From NCBI RefSeq assembly GCF_051020955.1, contig NW_027476463.1, positions 124,001 through 188,000 on the forward strand: a DNA stretch of 64,000 nucleotides. The letters run 5' to 3'. The position numbers were made by a program, and so were the translations under genes. Source of the stretch: Megalopta genalis. Taxonomy: Eukaryota > Arthropoda > Insecta > Hymenoptera > Halictidae. Positions 29,940 through 41,955 of this stretch are shown here, in pieces. Numbering within the stretch: the stretch's first letter is position 1; each line of letters starts with the position of its first letter. Below the pieces are notes generated by a model, which was given only the letters and a program-made list of their open reading frames with translations, did not search any database and was not told where the DNA came from.

Positions 29940-32900
29940 ACACGCGATTTAGATTCAAATTCATCCGAAACACATGGTTTAGCTTAATATTCATGCGAAA
30001 CAGATGGTTTAGATTCAGATACTTGTGATAAACATGATGAAGCTTCAACTGCATGCGAAACAAACGAGTTAGCTTCAAATGCAAGCGAAAGACACGATTT
30101 AGCTTCAAATTATTGCGAAGTAGGACGCTTAGCTTCAAATTCATGCAAAACGAATGGTTTAGCTTCAAATACTTGTGAATATAAGTGATATAGCTTCAAA
30201 TGCAGACGAAACAGACGAGTTAGCTTCAAATCAATTCGAATCACATGATTTAGCTTCAAATCAATGCGAAGTAGAAGACTTATCTTCGAAACCATGCAAA
30301 ACAATTGGTTTAGCTTCAAATACTTGCGAATATAAGTGATATAGCTTCAAATCCATGCGAAACAAATGACTTAGCTTCAAATTCATGCGAAACACATGGT
30401 TTAGCTTAATATTCATGGGAAACAGATGGTTTAGATTCAGATACTTGTGATAAACATAATTTAGCTTTAATTGCATACGAAACAAACGAGTTAGATTCAA
30501 ATCCAAGCGAAACACATAATTTAGCTTCAAAATCAAGCGAAGTAGAATGCTTAGCTTCAAATCCATGCGAAACGCATGATTTAGCTTCAAATAATTTTTT
30601 TATACACGATTTGGCGTCATCTGCATTAATAATGAAACAAGTTAGCTTCAAATCCAAGCGAAACACATGATTTAGCTTCAAATCATTGCGAAGTAGAAGG
30701 CTTAGCTTCAAATCGATATGAAACACATGATTTAGCTTGAAATCAATGCGAAGTAGAAGGCTTTGCTTAAAATCTATGTGAAACAAATGGTTTAGCTTCA
30801 AATACTTGTGATATAAATCATTTACCTTCAAATGCAGGCGAAACGGACAAGTTAGCTTCAAATTCATGCGAAACACATCGTTTAGATTCATATTCATGCG
30901 AAGCACATGCTTTAACTTAATATTCATGCGAAACTAATTGTTCAGCTTCAACTACTTGTGATATACATGATTGAGCTTCAACTGCATGTGAAACAAACGT
31001 GTTAACTACAAATCCAAGCGAAACTCATGATTTAGCTTCAAATCAATGCGAAGTAGAAGGGTTAGCATCAAATCCAAGTGAATCACATGATTTAGATTCA
31101 AATCAATGCGAAGTAGAAGGCTTAGATTCAAATCCATGCGAAACTAATGGTTTATCTTCAAATACTTGTTATATACATGATTTAGCTTGAACAGCATGCG
31201 AGACGAACGAGTTAGCTTCAAATCCAAGCGAAACACGTGATTTAGATTCAAATTCATCCGAAACACATGGTTTAGCTTAATATTCATGCGAAACAGATGG
31301 TTTAGATTCAGATACTTGTGATAAACATGATGAAGCTTCAACTGCATGCGAAACAAACGAGTTAGCTTCAAATGCATGCGAAAGACACGATTTAGCTTCA
31401 AATTATTGCGAAGTAGGACGCTTAGCTTCAAATTCATGCAAAACGAATGGTTTAGCTTCAAATACTTGTGAATATAAGTGATATAGCTTCAAATGCAGAC
31501 GAAACAGACGAGTTAGCTTCAAATCAATTCGAATCACATGATTTAGCTTCAAATCAATGCGAAGTAGAAGACTTATCTTCGAAACCATGCAAAACAATTG
31601 GTTTAGCTTCAAATACTTGCGAATATATGTGATATAGCTTCAAATCCATGCGAAACAAATGACTTAGCTTCAAATTCATGCGAAACACATGGTTTAGCTT
31701 AATATTCATGGGAAACAGATGGTTTAGATTCAGATACTTGTGATAAACATAATTTAGCTTTAATTGCATACGAAACGAACGAGTTAGATTCTAATCCAAG
31801 CGAAACACATAATTTAGCTTCAAAATCAAGCGAAGTAGAATGCTTAGCTTCAAATCCATGCGAAACGCATGATTTAGCTTCAAATACTTTTTTTTATACA
31901 CGATTTGGCGTCATCTACATGAATAATCAAACAAGTTAGCTTCAAATCCAAGCGAAACACATGATTTAGCTTCAAATCATTGCGAAGTAGAAGGCTTAGC
32001 TTCAAATCGATATGAAACACATGATTTAGCTTGAAATCAATGCGAAGTAGAAGGCTTTGCTTAAAATCTATGTGAAACAAATGGTTTAGCTTCAAATACT
32101 TGTGATATAAATCATTTACCTTCAAATGCAGGCGAAACGGACAAGTTAGCTTCAAATCCATGCGGAACACATGATTTAGCTTCAAATCAATGCGAAGTAG
32201 AAGGCTTAGCTACACATCAATGCGAAACAAGTGGTTTATCTTCAAATTCCTGTGATACACATGATTTAGCATCAACTGCAGGCGAAACAAACGAGTTAGC
32301 TTCGAATCCAAGCGAAACAAGTGATTTAGCTTCAAATTCATGCGAAACACATCGTTTAGATTCATATTCATGCGAAGCACATGCTTTAACTTAATATTCA
32401 TGCGAAACTAATTGTTCAGCTTCAAGTACTTGTGATATACATGATTGAGCTTCAACTGCATGTGAAACAAACGTGTTAACTACAAATCCAAGCGAAACTC
32501 ATGATTTAGCTTCAAATCAATGCGAAGTAGAAGCGTTAGCATCAAATCCAAGTGAATCACATGATTTAGATTCAAATCAATGCGAAGTAGAAGGCTTAGA
32601 TTCAAATCCATGGGAAGTAGAAGGCATAGAATCAAATACATGTGAAACAAATGGTTTAGCTTCAAATACTTGTGATATACATCATTTACCTTCAAATGCA
32701 GGCGAAACGAACGAGTTAGCTTCAAATCCATGCGAAAGACACGATTTAGCTTCAAATTATTGCGAAGTAGGACGATTAGCTTCAAATTCATGCAAAACGA
32801 ATGGTTTAGCTTCAAATACTTGTGAATATAAGTGATATAGCTTCAAATGCAGACGAAACAGACGAGTTAGCTTCAAATCAATTCGAATCACATGATTTAG

Positions 32901-33360
32901 CTTCAAATCAATGCGAAGTAGAAGACTTATCTTCGAAACCATGCAAAACAATTGGTTTAGCTTCAAATACTTGCGAATATATGTGATATAGCTTCAAATC
33001 CATGCGAAACAAATGACTTAGCTTCAAATTCATGCGAAACACATGGTTTAGCTTAATATTCATGGGAAACAGATGGTTTAGATTCAGATACTTGTGATAA
33101 ACATAATTTAGCTTTAATTGCATACGAAACAAACGAGTTAGATTCTAATCCAAGCGAAACACATAATTTAGCTTCAAAATCAAGCGAAGTAGAATGCTTA
33201 GCTTCAAATCCATGCGAAACGCATGATTTAGCTTCAAATACTTTTTTTTATACACGATTTGGCGTCATCTGCATGAATAATCAAACAAGTTAGCTTCAAA
33301 TCCAAGCGAAACACATGATTTAGCTTCAAATCATTGCGAAGTAGAAGGCTTAGCTTCAAA
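29940..33360. repeat. 1.3-1.5-kb super-repeat, about 2.5 copies
   Basis: Copies begin near 29940, 31234 and 32730. The offset between copies 1 and 2 is 1293 bp in the first part and 1474 bp after about 32190, because copy 2 carries an extra block of about 180 bp (six monomers). The offset between copies 2 and 3 is 1354 bp. Copy 3 stops matching near 33360. Stretches of about 200 bp are nearly identical among all three. Each copy holds the unusual T-run monomer (near 30595, 31887 and 33241). A related, more distant copy lies at about 50223-50920. Confidence 0.85.
30592..30645. repeat. Degenerate T-run monomer variant
   Basis: A monomer degenerated into a run of 7-8 T followed by ATACACGATTTGGCGTCATC and a join reading TGAATAATCAAAC or close to it. 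Related units lie near 9821-9865, 31885-31935, 33238-33290 and 50736-50785. The T-run length differs between copies, so the downstream register shifts. The unit serves as a lineage tag for the surrounding super-repeat. Confidence 0.75.
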
Positions 33361-36300
33361 TTCATGCGAAACGAATGATTGACCGTCAAATACTTGCGAA
33401 TATGAGTGATATAGCTTCAAATGCAGGCGAAACAAACGAGTTAGCTTCGAATACATGCGAAACGCATGATTTAGATTCAAATCAATGCGAAATAGAAGTC
33501 TTAGATTCAAATCCATGCGAAAGAAATGGTTTAGCTTCAAATACTTGTGATATAAGTGATATAGCTTCAAATGTAGGCGAAACAATCGAGTTAGCTTCAA
33601 ATCAATGCAAAGTAGGAGGCTTATCTTCAAATCCATTCTAATCATATGAATTAGCTTCTAATACTTGTAATATACTTTATTTAGCTTCAACTGCATGCGA
33701 AACAAACGAGTTAGCTACAAATTCAAGCGCGACACATGGCTTAGCTTCAAATACTTGTGATATACATGATTTAGCTTCAACTGCATGCGAAACAAACAAG
33801 TCAGCTTCAAATCCAAGCGAAACTCATGATTTATCATGGAAAAATGCAAGCGAAATGATCGAGTTAGCTTCAAATAAATGCGAAACACATGATTTAGCTT
33901 CAAATTCATGGGAAGTAGAAGACTTATCATCGAAACCATGCGAAACAAATGGTTTTATCTTCAAATAATTTTGATATAAATGATTTAGCTTTAAATTCAT
34001 GCGGAACTCATCGTTTAGATTCATATTCATGCGAAGCCCATGGTTTAACTTAATATTCATGCGAAACAAATTGTGCAGCTTCAAATACTCGTGATATACA
34101 TGACTGAGCTTCAACTGCATGTGAAACAAACGTGTTACCTTCAAACCCAAGCGAAACACATGATTTAGCTTCACATCAATGCGAAGTAGAAGGGTTAGCA
34201 TCAAATCCAAGTGGATCGCATGATTTAGATTCAAATCAATGCGAAGTAGAAGGCTTAGCTTCAAATTCATGCGAAACGAATGATTGACCGTCAAATACTT
34301 GCGAATATAAGTGATTTAGCTTCAAATGCAGGCGAAACAAACGAGTTAGCTTCAAATACATGCGAAACACACGATTTAGCTTAAAATCAATACGAAGTAG
34401 AAGGCTTATCTTCGAAACCATGCGATACGAATGACTGAGCTTCAAATACTTGCGATTATACGTGGTATAACTTCGAATGTAGGTGAAACAAACGAGTTAG
34501 CTTCAAATCCAAGCGAAACACATGGTTTAGCTTCAAATCAAAGCGAAGTAGAAGGCTTCTCCTCAAATCCATGTGAATCACATAACTAGATTCAAATCCA
34601 TGCGAAGTAGAAGGATTAGCTTCAAATACATGAGAAGCAAATGGTTCAGCTTCAAATACTTGTGATATACTTGGTTTAGCTTCAAATGCAGGAGAAACAA
34701 AAGATTCAGCTTCAAATCCAAGCGAAACTCATGATTTATCATCGAATAATGCAGGCGAAACGATCGAATTAGCTTCAAATCCATGCGAAACGGATGACTG
34801 AGCTTCAAATACTTGCGATTATACGTGATATAAATTCGAATGCAGGCAATCAACCGTGTTAGCTTCAAATCCATAGCAAACACAAGATATAGCTTCCAAT
34901 CAATGCAAAGTAGAAGGCTCAGTTTCAAATCCAAGCGTAACACATGATTTAGCTTCAAATCAATGCGAAGTAGAAGGCTTAGCTTCAAATTCTTGCGAAA
35001 CAAATGGTTTTGCTTCAAATACTTGTGATATACATGATTTAGCGTCAACTGCATGCGATACAAACGAGTTAGCTTCAAATCCAAGCGAAACACATGATTA
35101 AGCTTCCAATTAATGCGAAGTAGATGGCTTTGCTTCAAATTCATGCGAAACGAATGATTGACCTTCAAATACTTGCGAATATAAGTGATATAGCTTCAAA
35201 TGCATGCGAAACAAACGAGTTAGCTTCAAATTCATGCGAAACGCATGATGTAGCTTCAAATCAATGCGAAGTAGAAGGCTTAGCTTCAAATCCATGCGAC
35301 ACATATGAATTAGCTTCAAATACTTGCGATTATACGTGATATAACTTCGAATGCAGGCGAAACACACGAGTTTGCTTTACATCCATGCGAAACACATGAT
35401 TTAGATTCAAATCAATGCGAAGACGTAGACTTAGCATCAAACCCATGCGACACAAATGATTTAGCTTCAAATACTTGCGAATGTAAGTGATATAGCCTCG
35501 ACTACATGCGAAACAAACGAGTTATCTTCAAATCCAAGCGAAACACATGATTTAGTTGCAAATCAGTGCGAAGTAGTAGGCTTAGCTACAAATCCATGCG
35601 AAGCAAATGGTTTAGCTTCAAATACTTGTAGTATACAGTATTTAGCTTCAACTGCATTCGAATCAAACGAGTTTGCTTCAAATCCAAGCGAATCACATGA
35701 TTCAGCTTCAAATGAATGCGAAGTAGAAGTCTCAGTTTCAAATCCATGCGAATCAAATGGTTTAGCTTCAAATACTTGTTTATACATGATTAAGCTTCAA
35801 CTGCATGCGAAACGAACGAGTTCGCATCAAATCCATGCGTAACACATGATTTAGCTTCAAATCAATGCGAAGTGGTAGGCTTAGATTCACATACATGAGA
35901 AACAAATGGTTCAGCTTCAAATACTTGCGATATACATGATTTAGCTTCAACTGCATGCGAAAGAAACGTGATAGCTTTAAATCCATGCGAAACACATGAT
36001 TTATCTCCAAATCAATGCGAAGTAAAAGGCTTATCTTCAAATCCATGCGAAACAAATGGTTTAGCTTCAAATACTTGTGATATACATGATTTAGTTTCAA
36101 CTGCATGCCAAAAAAACGAGTGAGGTTCAATTCCATGCGAAACACATGATTTACCTCCAAATCAATGCGATATAGAAGGCTGCTTTTCGAATCCATGCGA
36201 AACAAATGGTTTAGCTTCAAATTCTTGCGAATCACATGGTGTAGCTTCAAATCCTTGCGATACAAATGGTTTAGCTTCAAATACTTGTTTATACATGATT

Positions 36301-37499
36301 AAGCTTCAACTGCATGGGAAACGAACGAGATAGCATCAAATCCATGCGTAACACATGATTTGCTTCAAATCAATGCGAAGTGGTAGGCTTAGCTTCACAT
36401 ACATGAGAAACAAATGTTTTAGATCCAAATAATTGTGGTATACATGATTTGGCTTCAGCTGCGTGGGAAACAAACGAGTTATCTTGAAATCCAAGCGAAG
36501 CACATGATTTAGCTTCAAATCAATGCGAAGTTGAAGGCTTAGCTTCAAATACATGCGAAGGGAATGATTAAGTTTCAAATACTTGCGAATAGAAGTGTTA
36601 TAGCTTCAACTGCATGCGAAACAAACGAGTTAGCTTCAAATCAATGCGAAACAAATGGTTTAGCTTCAAATACTTATGATATACATGATTTAGCTTCAAC
36701 TGCATGCGAAACAAACGAGTTATCTTGAAATCCAAGCGAAGCACATGATTTAGCTTCAAATTCTCACAAATCACATGGTTCAGCTTCAAATTCTTGCGAT
36801 ACAAATGGTTTAGCTTCAAATACTTGTTTATACATGATTACGCTTCAACTGCATGCGAAACGAACGAGTTCGCATCAAATCCATGCGTAACACATGATTT
36901 AGCTTCAAATCAATGCGAAATGGTAGGCTTAGATTCACATACATGAGAAACAAATGGTTCAGCTTCAAATACTTGTGGTATACATGATTTAGCTTCAACT
37001 GCATGCGAATCAAACGAGTTGGCTTTAGCCTTGAAATCAATGCGAAGTAGAACGCTTAGCTTCAAATCCATGCGAATAAAATGGTTTAGCTTCACATACT
37101 TGTTATATACATGATTTAGCTTCAACTGCATGAGAAACCAACGGGCTGGCTTCAAATTCATGCGAAACACATGATTTACCTTCAAATCAATGCGAAGTAG
37201 AAGGCTTAGCTTCAAATCCATGCGAATTAAATGGTTTAGCTTCACATAGTTGTGATATACATGATGTAGCTTCAAATGCAGGCGAAACAATCGAGTTAGA
37301 TTCAAATCCATGCGAAACACATGATTTAGCTTCAAATTCATTCGAAACACATGGTTTAGCTTAATATTCATGCGAAACAATTGTTCAGCTTCAAATATAT
37401 GTGATATACATCATTTAGATTCAACTGCATTCGAAACAAACGTGTTAGCTACAAATCCAAGCGAAAAACATGATTTAGCTTCAAATCAATACGAAGTAG

Positions 37500-38400
37500 G
37501 TGGCATAGCTTCAAATCCACGCGAAACGAATGATTTATCTTCAAATACTGGCGAATATAAGTGATATTGGTTCAAATGCAGGCGAAACAAACGAGTTATC
37601 TTCAAACCAATGCGAAACACGTGACTTGGCATCAAATAAATGCGATGTAGAAGGCTTAGCTTCAAATCCATGCCAAACAAATGGTTCAGCTTCAAATAAT
37701 TGTGATATACATGATTTAGCTTCAACTGCAGGCGATACGAACGAGTTGACTTCAAAACCAAGCGAACACATGATTTAGCTTCAAATCAATACGAAGTAGG
37801 AGGCTTAGCTTCAAATCCATGCGAAACGAATGATTTATCTTCAAATACTGGCGAATATAAGTGATATTGGTTAAAATGCAGACGAAACAAACGAGGTATT
37901 TTCAAATCAATGCGAAACACGTGATTTAGCATAAAATAAATGCGAAGTAGAAGGCTGAGCTTCAAATCCATGCGAAACAAATGGTTCAGCTTCAAATAAT
38001 TGTGATATACATGATTCAGCTTCAACTGCAGGCGAAACAAACGAGTTGGCTTCAAATCCAAGCGAATACATGATTTAGCTTCAAATCAATACGAAGGAGG
38101 AGGCTTAGATTCAAATCCATGCGAAACGAATGATTTATCTTCAAATACTGGAGAATATAAGTGATATTGGTTCATATGCCGGCGAAACAAACGAGTTAGC
38201 TTCAAATCCAAGCGAAACACATGATTTAGCTTCAAATCAATGCGCAGTAGAAGGCTTAGCTTCAAATTCACGCGAAACAATTGGTTCAGCTTCAAATAAT
38301 TGTGATATACATGATTTAGCTTCAACTGCATGCGAATCAAACGAGTTGGCTTCAAACCCAAGCGAATACATGATATAGCCTTGAAATCAATGCGAAGTAG
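37500..38400. repeat. 300-bp (double HOR) tandem block
   Basis: The marker AATACTGGCGAATATAAG starts near 37544, 37844 and 38144, exactly 300 bp apart, so pairs of 150-bp HORs have been amplified together. A segment starting GCCTTGAAATCAATGCGAAG at 37028 recurs at 38378, an offset of 1350 bp (nine HORs). The same subfamily reappears beyond the retrotransposon at about 48640-49900. Confidence 0.8.
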
Positions 38401-40396
38401 AACGCTTAGCTTCAAATCCATGCGAATAAAATGGTTTAGCTTCACATACTTGTTATATACATGATTTAGCTTCAACTGCATGAGAAACCAACGAGCTGGC
38501 TTCAAATTCATGCGAAACACATGATTTAGCTTCAAATCAATGAGAAGTAGAAGGCTTAGCTTCAAATCCATGCGAAACAAATGGTTCAGCTTCAAATAAT
38601 TGTGATATACATGATTCAGCTTCAAATGCAGGCGAAACAAACGAGTTAGCTCCAAATCCAGGCGAAACACATGATTTAGCTTCAAATCAATGCGAAATAG
38701 AAGACCTAGATTCAAATCCATGCGAAACAAATGATTTAGCTTCAAATTCTTGCGATATATGTGATATAGATTCAAATGCAGGCGAAACAGACGAGTTAGC
38801 GCCAAAGCCATGCGAAACACATGATTTAGCTTCAATTTCATGCCGAACACATGGATTGGCTTAATACTCATGCGAAACAAATGGTGCAGCTTCAGATACT
38901 TGTGATATACATGATATAGGTTCAACTGCATGCGAAACAATCTAGTTAGCTTTAAATACAAGCGAAATACATGATTTAGATTCAAATCAATGCGAAGTAG
39001 AAGGCTTAGTTTCAAATCCATGCGAAACACATGGTTTAGCTTCAAATACGTGTGATATACATGATTAAGTTTCAAATGAAGGCGAAACAAACGAGTTATC
39101 TTCAAATCGATACGGAACACATGATTTAGCTTCAAAACATGCGAAGTAGAAGGTTTATCTTCGAAACCATGCGAAACAAATGGTTTAGCTACAAATTCTT
39201 CTGATATACATGATTTAGCTTCAAATAAATGCGAAGCAGAAGGCTTAGCTTCTGGTACATGAGAAACAAATGATTTACCTTCAGATAATTGCAATGTAAG
39301 TGATATAGATTCAAATGCATGCGAAACAATCGAGTTAGCTTCAAATCAATGCGAAGTGAAAATCTTAGCTCCAAATCCATGCGAAACAAATGGTTCAGCT
39401 ACAAATACTTGTGATATACATGATTTAGCATCAACTGCATGCGATACAAACGAGTTAGCTTCAAATCCATGCGAAACACATGATTTAGCTTCAAATCAAT
39501 GCGAAGTGGAAGGCTTAGCTCCAAATCCATGCGAAACGAATGATTAACCTTCAAATACTTGCGAATATAAGAGATATAGCTTCAAATGCAGGCGAAACAC
39601 TCGAGTTAGCTTCAAATCCATGCGAAACACATGATTTCGCTTCAAATCAGTGCGAAATAGAAGACTTAGCTCCAAATACATGCGAAACAAATGATTTAGC
39701 TTCAAATTCTTGCGATATATGTGATATAGATTCAAATGCTGGCGACACAAACGAGTTAGCTTCAAATCCTTGCGAAACACATGATTTAGCTCAAATTCAT
39801 GCGGAACACATGGTTTAGCTTAATATTCATGCGAAACAAATGGTGCAGTTTCAGATACTTGTGATATACATTATATAGGTTCAACTGCATGCGAAACAAT
39901 CTAGTTAGCTTCAAATCAAGCGAAATACATGATTTAGATTCAAATCACTGCGATAGAAGTGATATAGCTTCAAATGCGGGCGAAACAAACGAGTCAGCTT
40001 CAAATCCATGTGAAACACATGATTTATCTTCCAATTCATGCAAAACACTTGGTCTAGCTTAATATTCATGCGAAACACATGGTCTAGCTTAATATTCATG
40101 AGAATCAAATGGTTCAGCTTAAAATACTTGTGATATACATGATTTAGCATCAACTGCATGCGAAACAAACGAGTGAGCTTCAAATTCAAGCGTAACGTAT
40201 GAATTAGTTTCAAATCAATGCGAAGCCGATGGCTTAGCATCAAATCCATGCGACACAAATGATTTAGCTTCAAATACTTGCGAATATAAGTGATATAGCT
40301 TCAAATGCAGGACAAACACACGAGTTAGCTTCAAATTCATGCGACACACTTGATATAGCTTGAAATCAATGCGAAGTAGAAGGCTTAGATTTATGG

Positions 40397-40429
40397 ATTT
40401 GTGTGGCATCAAATCCATGCCACACAAAT
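40397..40429. repeat. Perfect 13-bp inverted repeat from a templated insertion
   Basis: Arm 1 is ATTTGTGTGGCAT (40397-40409), then a 7-nt loop, then arm 2 ATGCCACACAAAT (40417-40429). The array is otherwise all direct repeats, and this reverse-oriented fragment breaks it. Against a normal B-to-C junction, about 18 bp have been inserted between GGCTTAG and CATCAAATCC. The insert is largely the reverse complement of the following monomer. Arm 2 also carries GCC where ordinary monomers carry GCG, which perfects the palindrome. Confidence 0.85.
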
Positions 40430-41165
40430 TATTTAGATTCATATACTTGCGACATAAGTGACATAGATTCAACTGCATGCTAAACAAACGAGTTATCTTC
40501 AAATCCATCCGAAACACATTATTTATCTTCAAATCAATGCGAAGTAGAAGGATTAGCATCAAATCCGTGCGATACACATTATTTAGATTCATATACTTGC
40601 GATATAAGTGATATAGCTATAAATGCAGGCGAAACAAACGAGTGACCTTCAAATCCAAGCGAAACACATGATTCTGCTTCAAATCAATGCGAAGTAGATG
40701 GCTTAGATTCAAATCCATGCGAAACGAATGGTTTAGCTTCAAATACTTGCGATATAAGTGATATAGCTTCAAATGCATGCGAAACAAATGAGTTAGCTTC
40801 AAATCAATGCCAAGCAGAAGGCTTATCTTCAAATTCTTGCGAAACAAATGGTTTAGCTTCAAATACTTGTGATATACATGAGTTAGCTTCAACTTCATGC
40901 TAAACAAACGAGTTATCTTCAAATCAATGCGAAACACATGATTCAGCTTCAAATCAATGCGAAGTAGAAGGATTAGCATCAAATCCATGCGACACAGATT
41001 ATTTAGATTCATATACTTGCGATATAAGTGATATAGCTTCAAATGCAGGCGAAACAAACGAGTGAACTTCAAATCCAAGCGGAACACATGATTCAGCTTC
41101 AAATCAATGCGAAGTAGATGGCTTAGCTTCAAATCCATGCGAAACAAATGGTTTAGCTTCAAATA

Positions 41166-41170
41166 CTTGC
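41166..41170. other. Target site duplication, left (CTTGC)
   Basis: CTTGC directly precedes the element and is repeated directly after it. Five bases fits the BEL/Pao superfamily (4-6 bp). It lies in the middle of a D-type satellite monomer. Confidence 0.93.
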
Positions 41171-41802
41171 TGTTGAGGACTCATCAGATGGATGACGGAG
41201 ATCCTCTGAATATTGCACTTGGTGCCGACTAACTCGAAGGACCACCCACTGTAGTCGGACTAAATGAAATGCTAGTACTCTATTTGTAACACGCAACCTA
41301 ACCGTTATGCGTATCTCTCTATGTCTTCTGTTCTGTTCTGTCTGAAAGTCTAAGGTGTCCTCTTCTGAAGCTCTAAAAATGTTCTGTACTTTTCTGATGT
41401 TCTGTGCTTTCTGTCTGTCTGTTCCGTGTTTTCTGTCCCCTAGAGGATCGGAGTCATGCCTAATATCACCTCGGTCCTCCCTACTTCTCTTTACCTAGTG
41501 CGGGCGGCAAGGAATTACGGTCCAATCACTGCAATCCCAAATCTAGTGAGACTGCCCCAAAACGGTGGGCCGGGAGTTAGGAGGGAGAGTGGCAAAATAA
41601 CTCCTGCTAGACATCCCGCGCTGATGGGCCTACGTGCCCGAACAATGCCAGACCCAACCGTAATTGACTGGACCGTAATCAAGGACCAGGAGACGTTATG
41701 AAGGTGCTGCATGTGCCCGGGAACGGCCCGGGCCAGACCCATACCGTCCGGGTACCGAAGCACATGGCCCCTGCCATAAATCGTGGCCACTTGGCCGGAA
41801 CA
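41171..41802 (-). repeat. 3' LTR of the BEL/Pao element (632 bp)
   Basis: This is the homologue of the 47490-48066 LTR. On the minus strand it starts TGTTCCGGCC and ends GTCCTCAACA. By eye about 20 substitutions separate the two LTRs over the aligned 575 bp, plus one 55-bp indel. The short plus-strand reading frame at its start codon (41456) is conserved in the other LTR only because the DNA is repeated. I see no reason to call it a gene. Confidence 0.93.
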
Positions 41803-41815
41803 TACCGCCCACCTT
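41803..41815 (-). promoter_or_regulatory. Purine-rich tract next to the 3' LTR
   Basis: The minus strand reads AAGGTGGGCGGTA immediately before the TGTTCC start of the 3' LTR. A purine-rich stretch in this place is the usual primer for plus-strand DNA synthesis. The tract has three pyrimidine interruptions, so it is imperfect. Confidence 0.65.
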
Positions 41816-41836
41816 GAACATGCATCGCATGTTCAA
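41814..41836. repeat. 10-bp stem hairpin beside the purine-rich tract
   Basis: TTGAACATGC and GCATGTTCAA form a perfect 10-bp inverted repeat with a 3-nt loop ATC. It overlaps the upstream edge of the purine tract. It may be chance or an element-specific structure; nothing else here shows a role. Confidence 0.6.
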
Positions 41837-41955
41837 CTATGTCTATATTTGTTAACCCATATAAGTGTAAGCTTATGATTTGATTACAATCTACGTATTC
41901 TGTGTGAATATTACAATATTTACAATGATCGAAATTTACACTATACATAGTTGCG

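Larger units (their letters stand above)
1..41170. repeat. 30-bp monomer satellite array, left arm
   Basis: The arm is a continuous head-to-tail array of a 30-bp monomer, about 1,370 copies, all in one orientation. Comparing the five common monomer types, positions 1-7, 9, 13-14, 16-17, 21, 23, 25 and 28-30 do not change. Across the junction this gives a constant core TTAGCTTCAA, plus a second block TGNGA in mid-monomer. The remaining positions define the types. The type tags are A ccatgcgaaacacatg, B caatgcgaagtagaagg, C ccatgcgaaacaaatgg, D acttgtgatatacatg and E gcatgcgaaacaaacgag. Most monomers carry one CpG. Small indels of 1-2 bp and whole-monomer gains or losses are scattered throughout. 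I see no host gene, RNA gene or other element in this arm. Its place on the chromosome (centromere, heterochromatin, sex or B chromosome) cannot be read from sequence alone. The array continues past base 1. Confidence 0.97.

Noticed and set aside
1..41170. CRISPR array (short regular repeats)
   Set aside because: There are no unique spacers; the whole 30-bp unit repeats head to tail, and the inserted element is a metazoan retrotransposon.
41456..41701. Short plus-strand protein in the LTR (also at 47775-48182)
   Set aside because: It lies within LTR DNA antisense to the element. The second copy runs into satellite sequence, and it is repeated only because the LTR is.
41803..41955. Envelope-like gene after pol
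   Set aside because: Only about 150 bp separate the end of pol from the 3' LTR, too short for any envelope frame.
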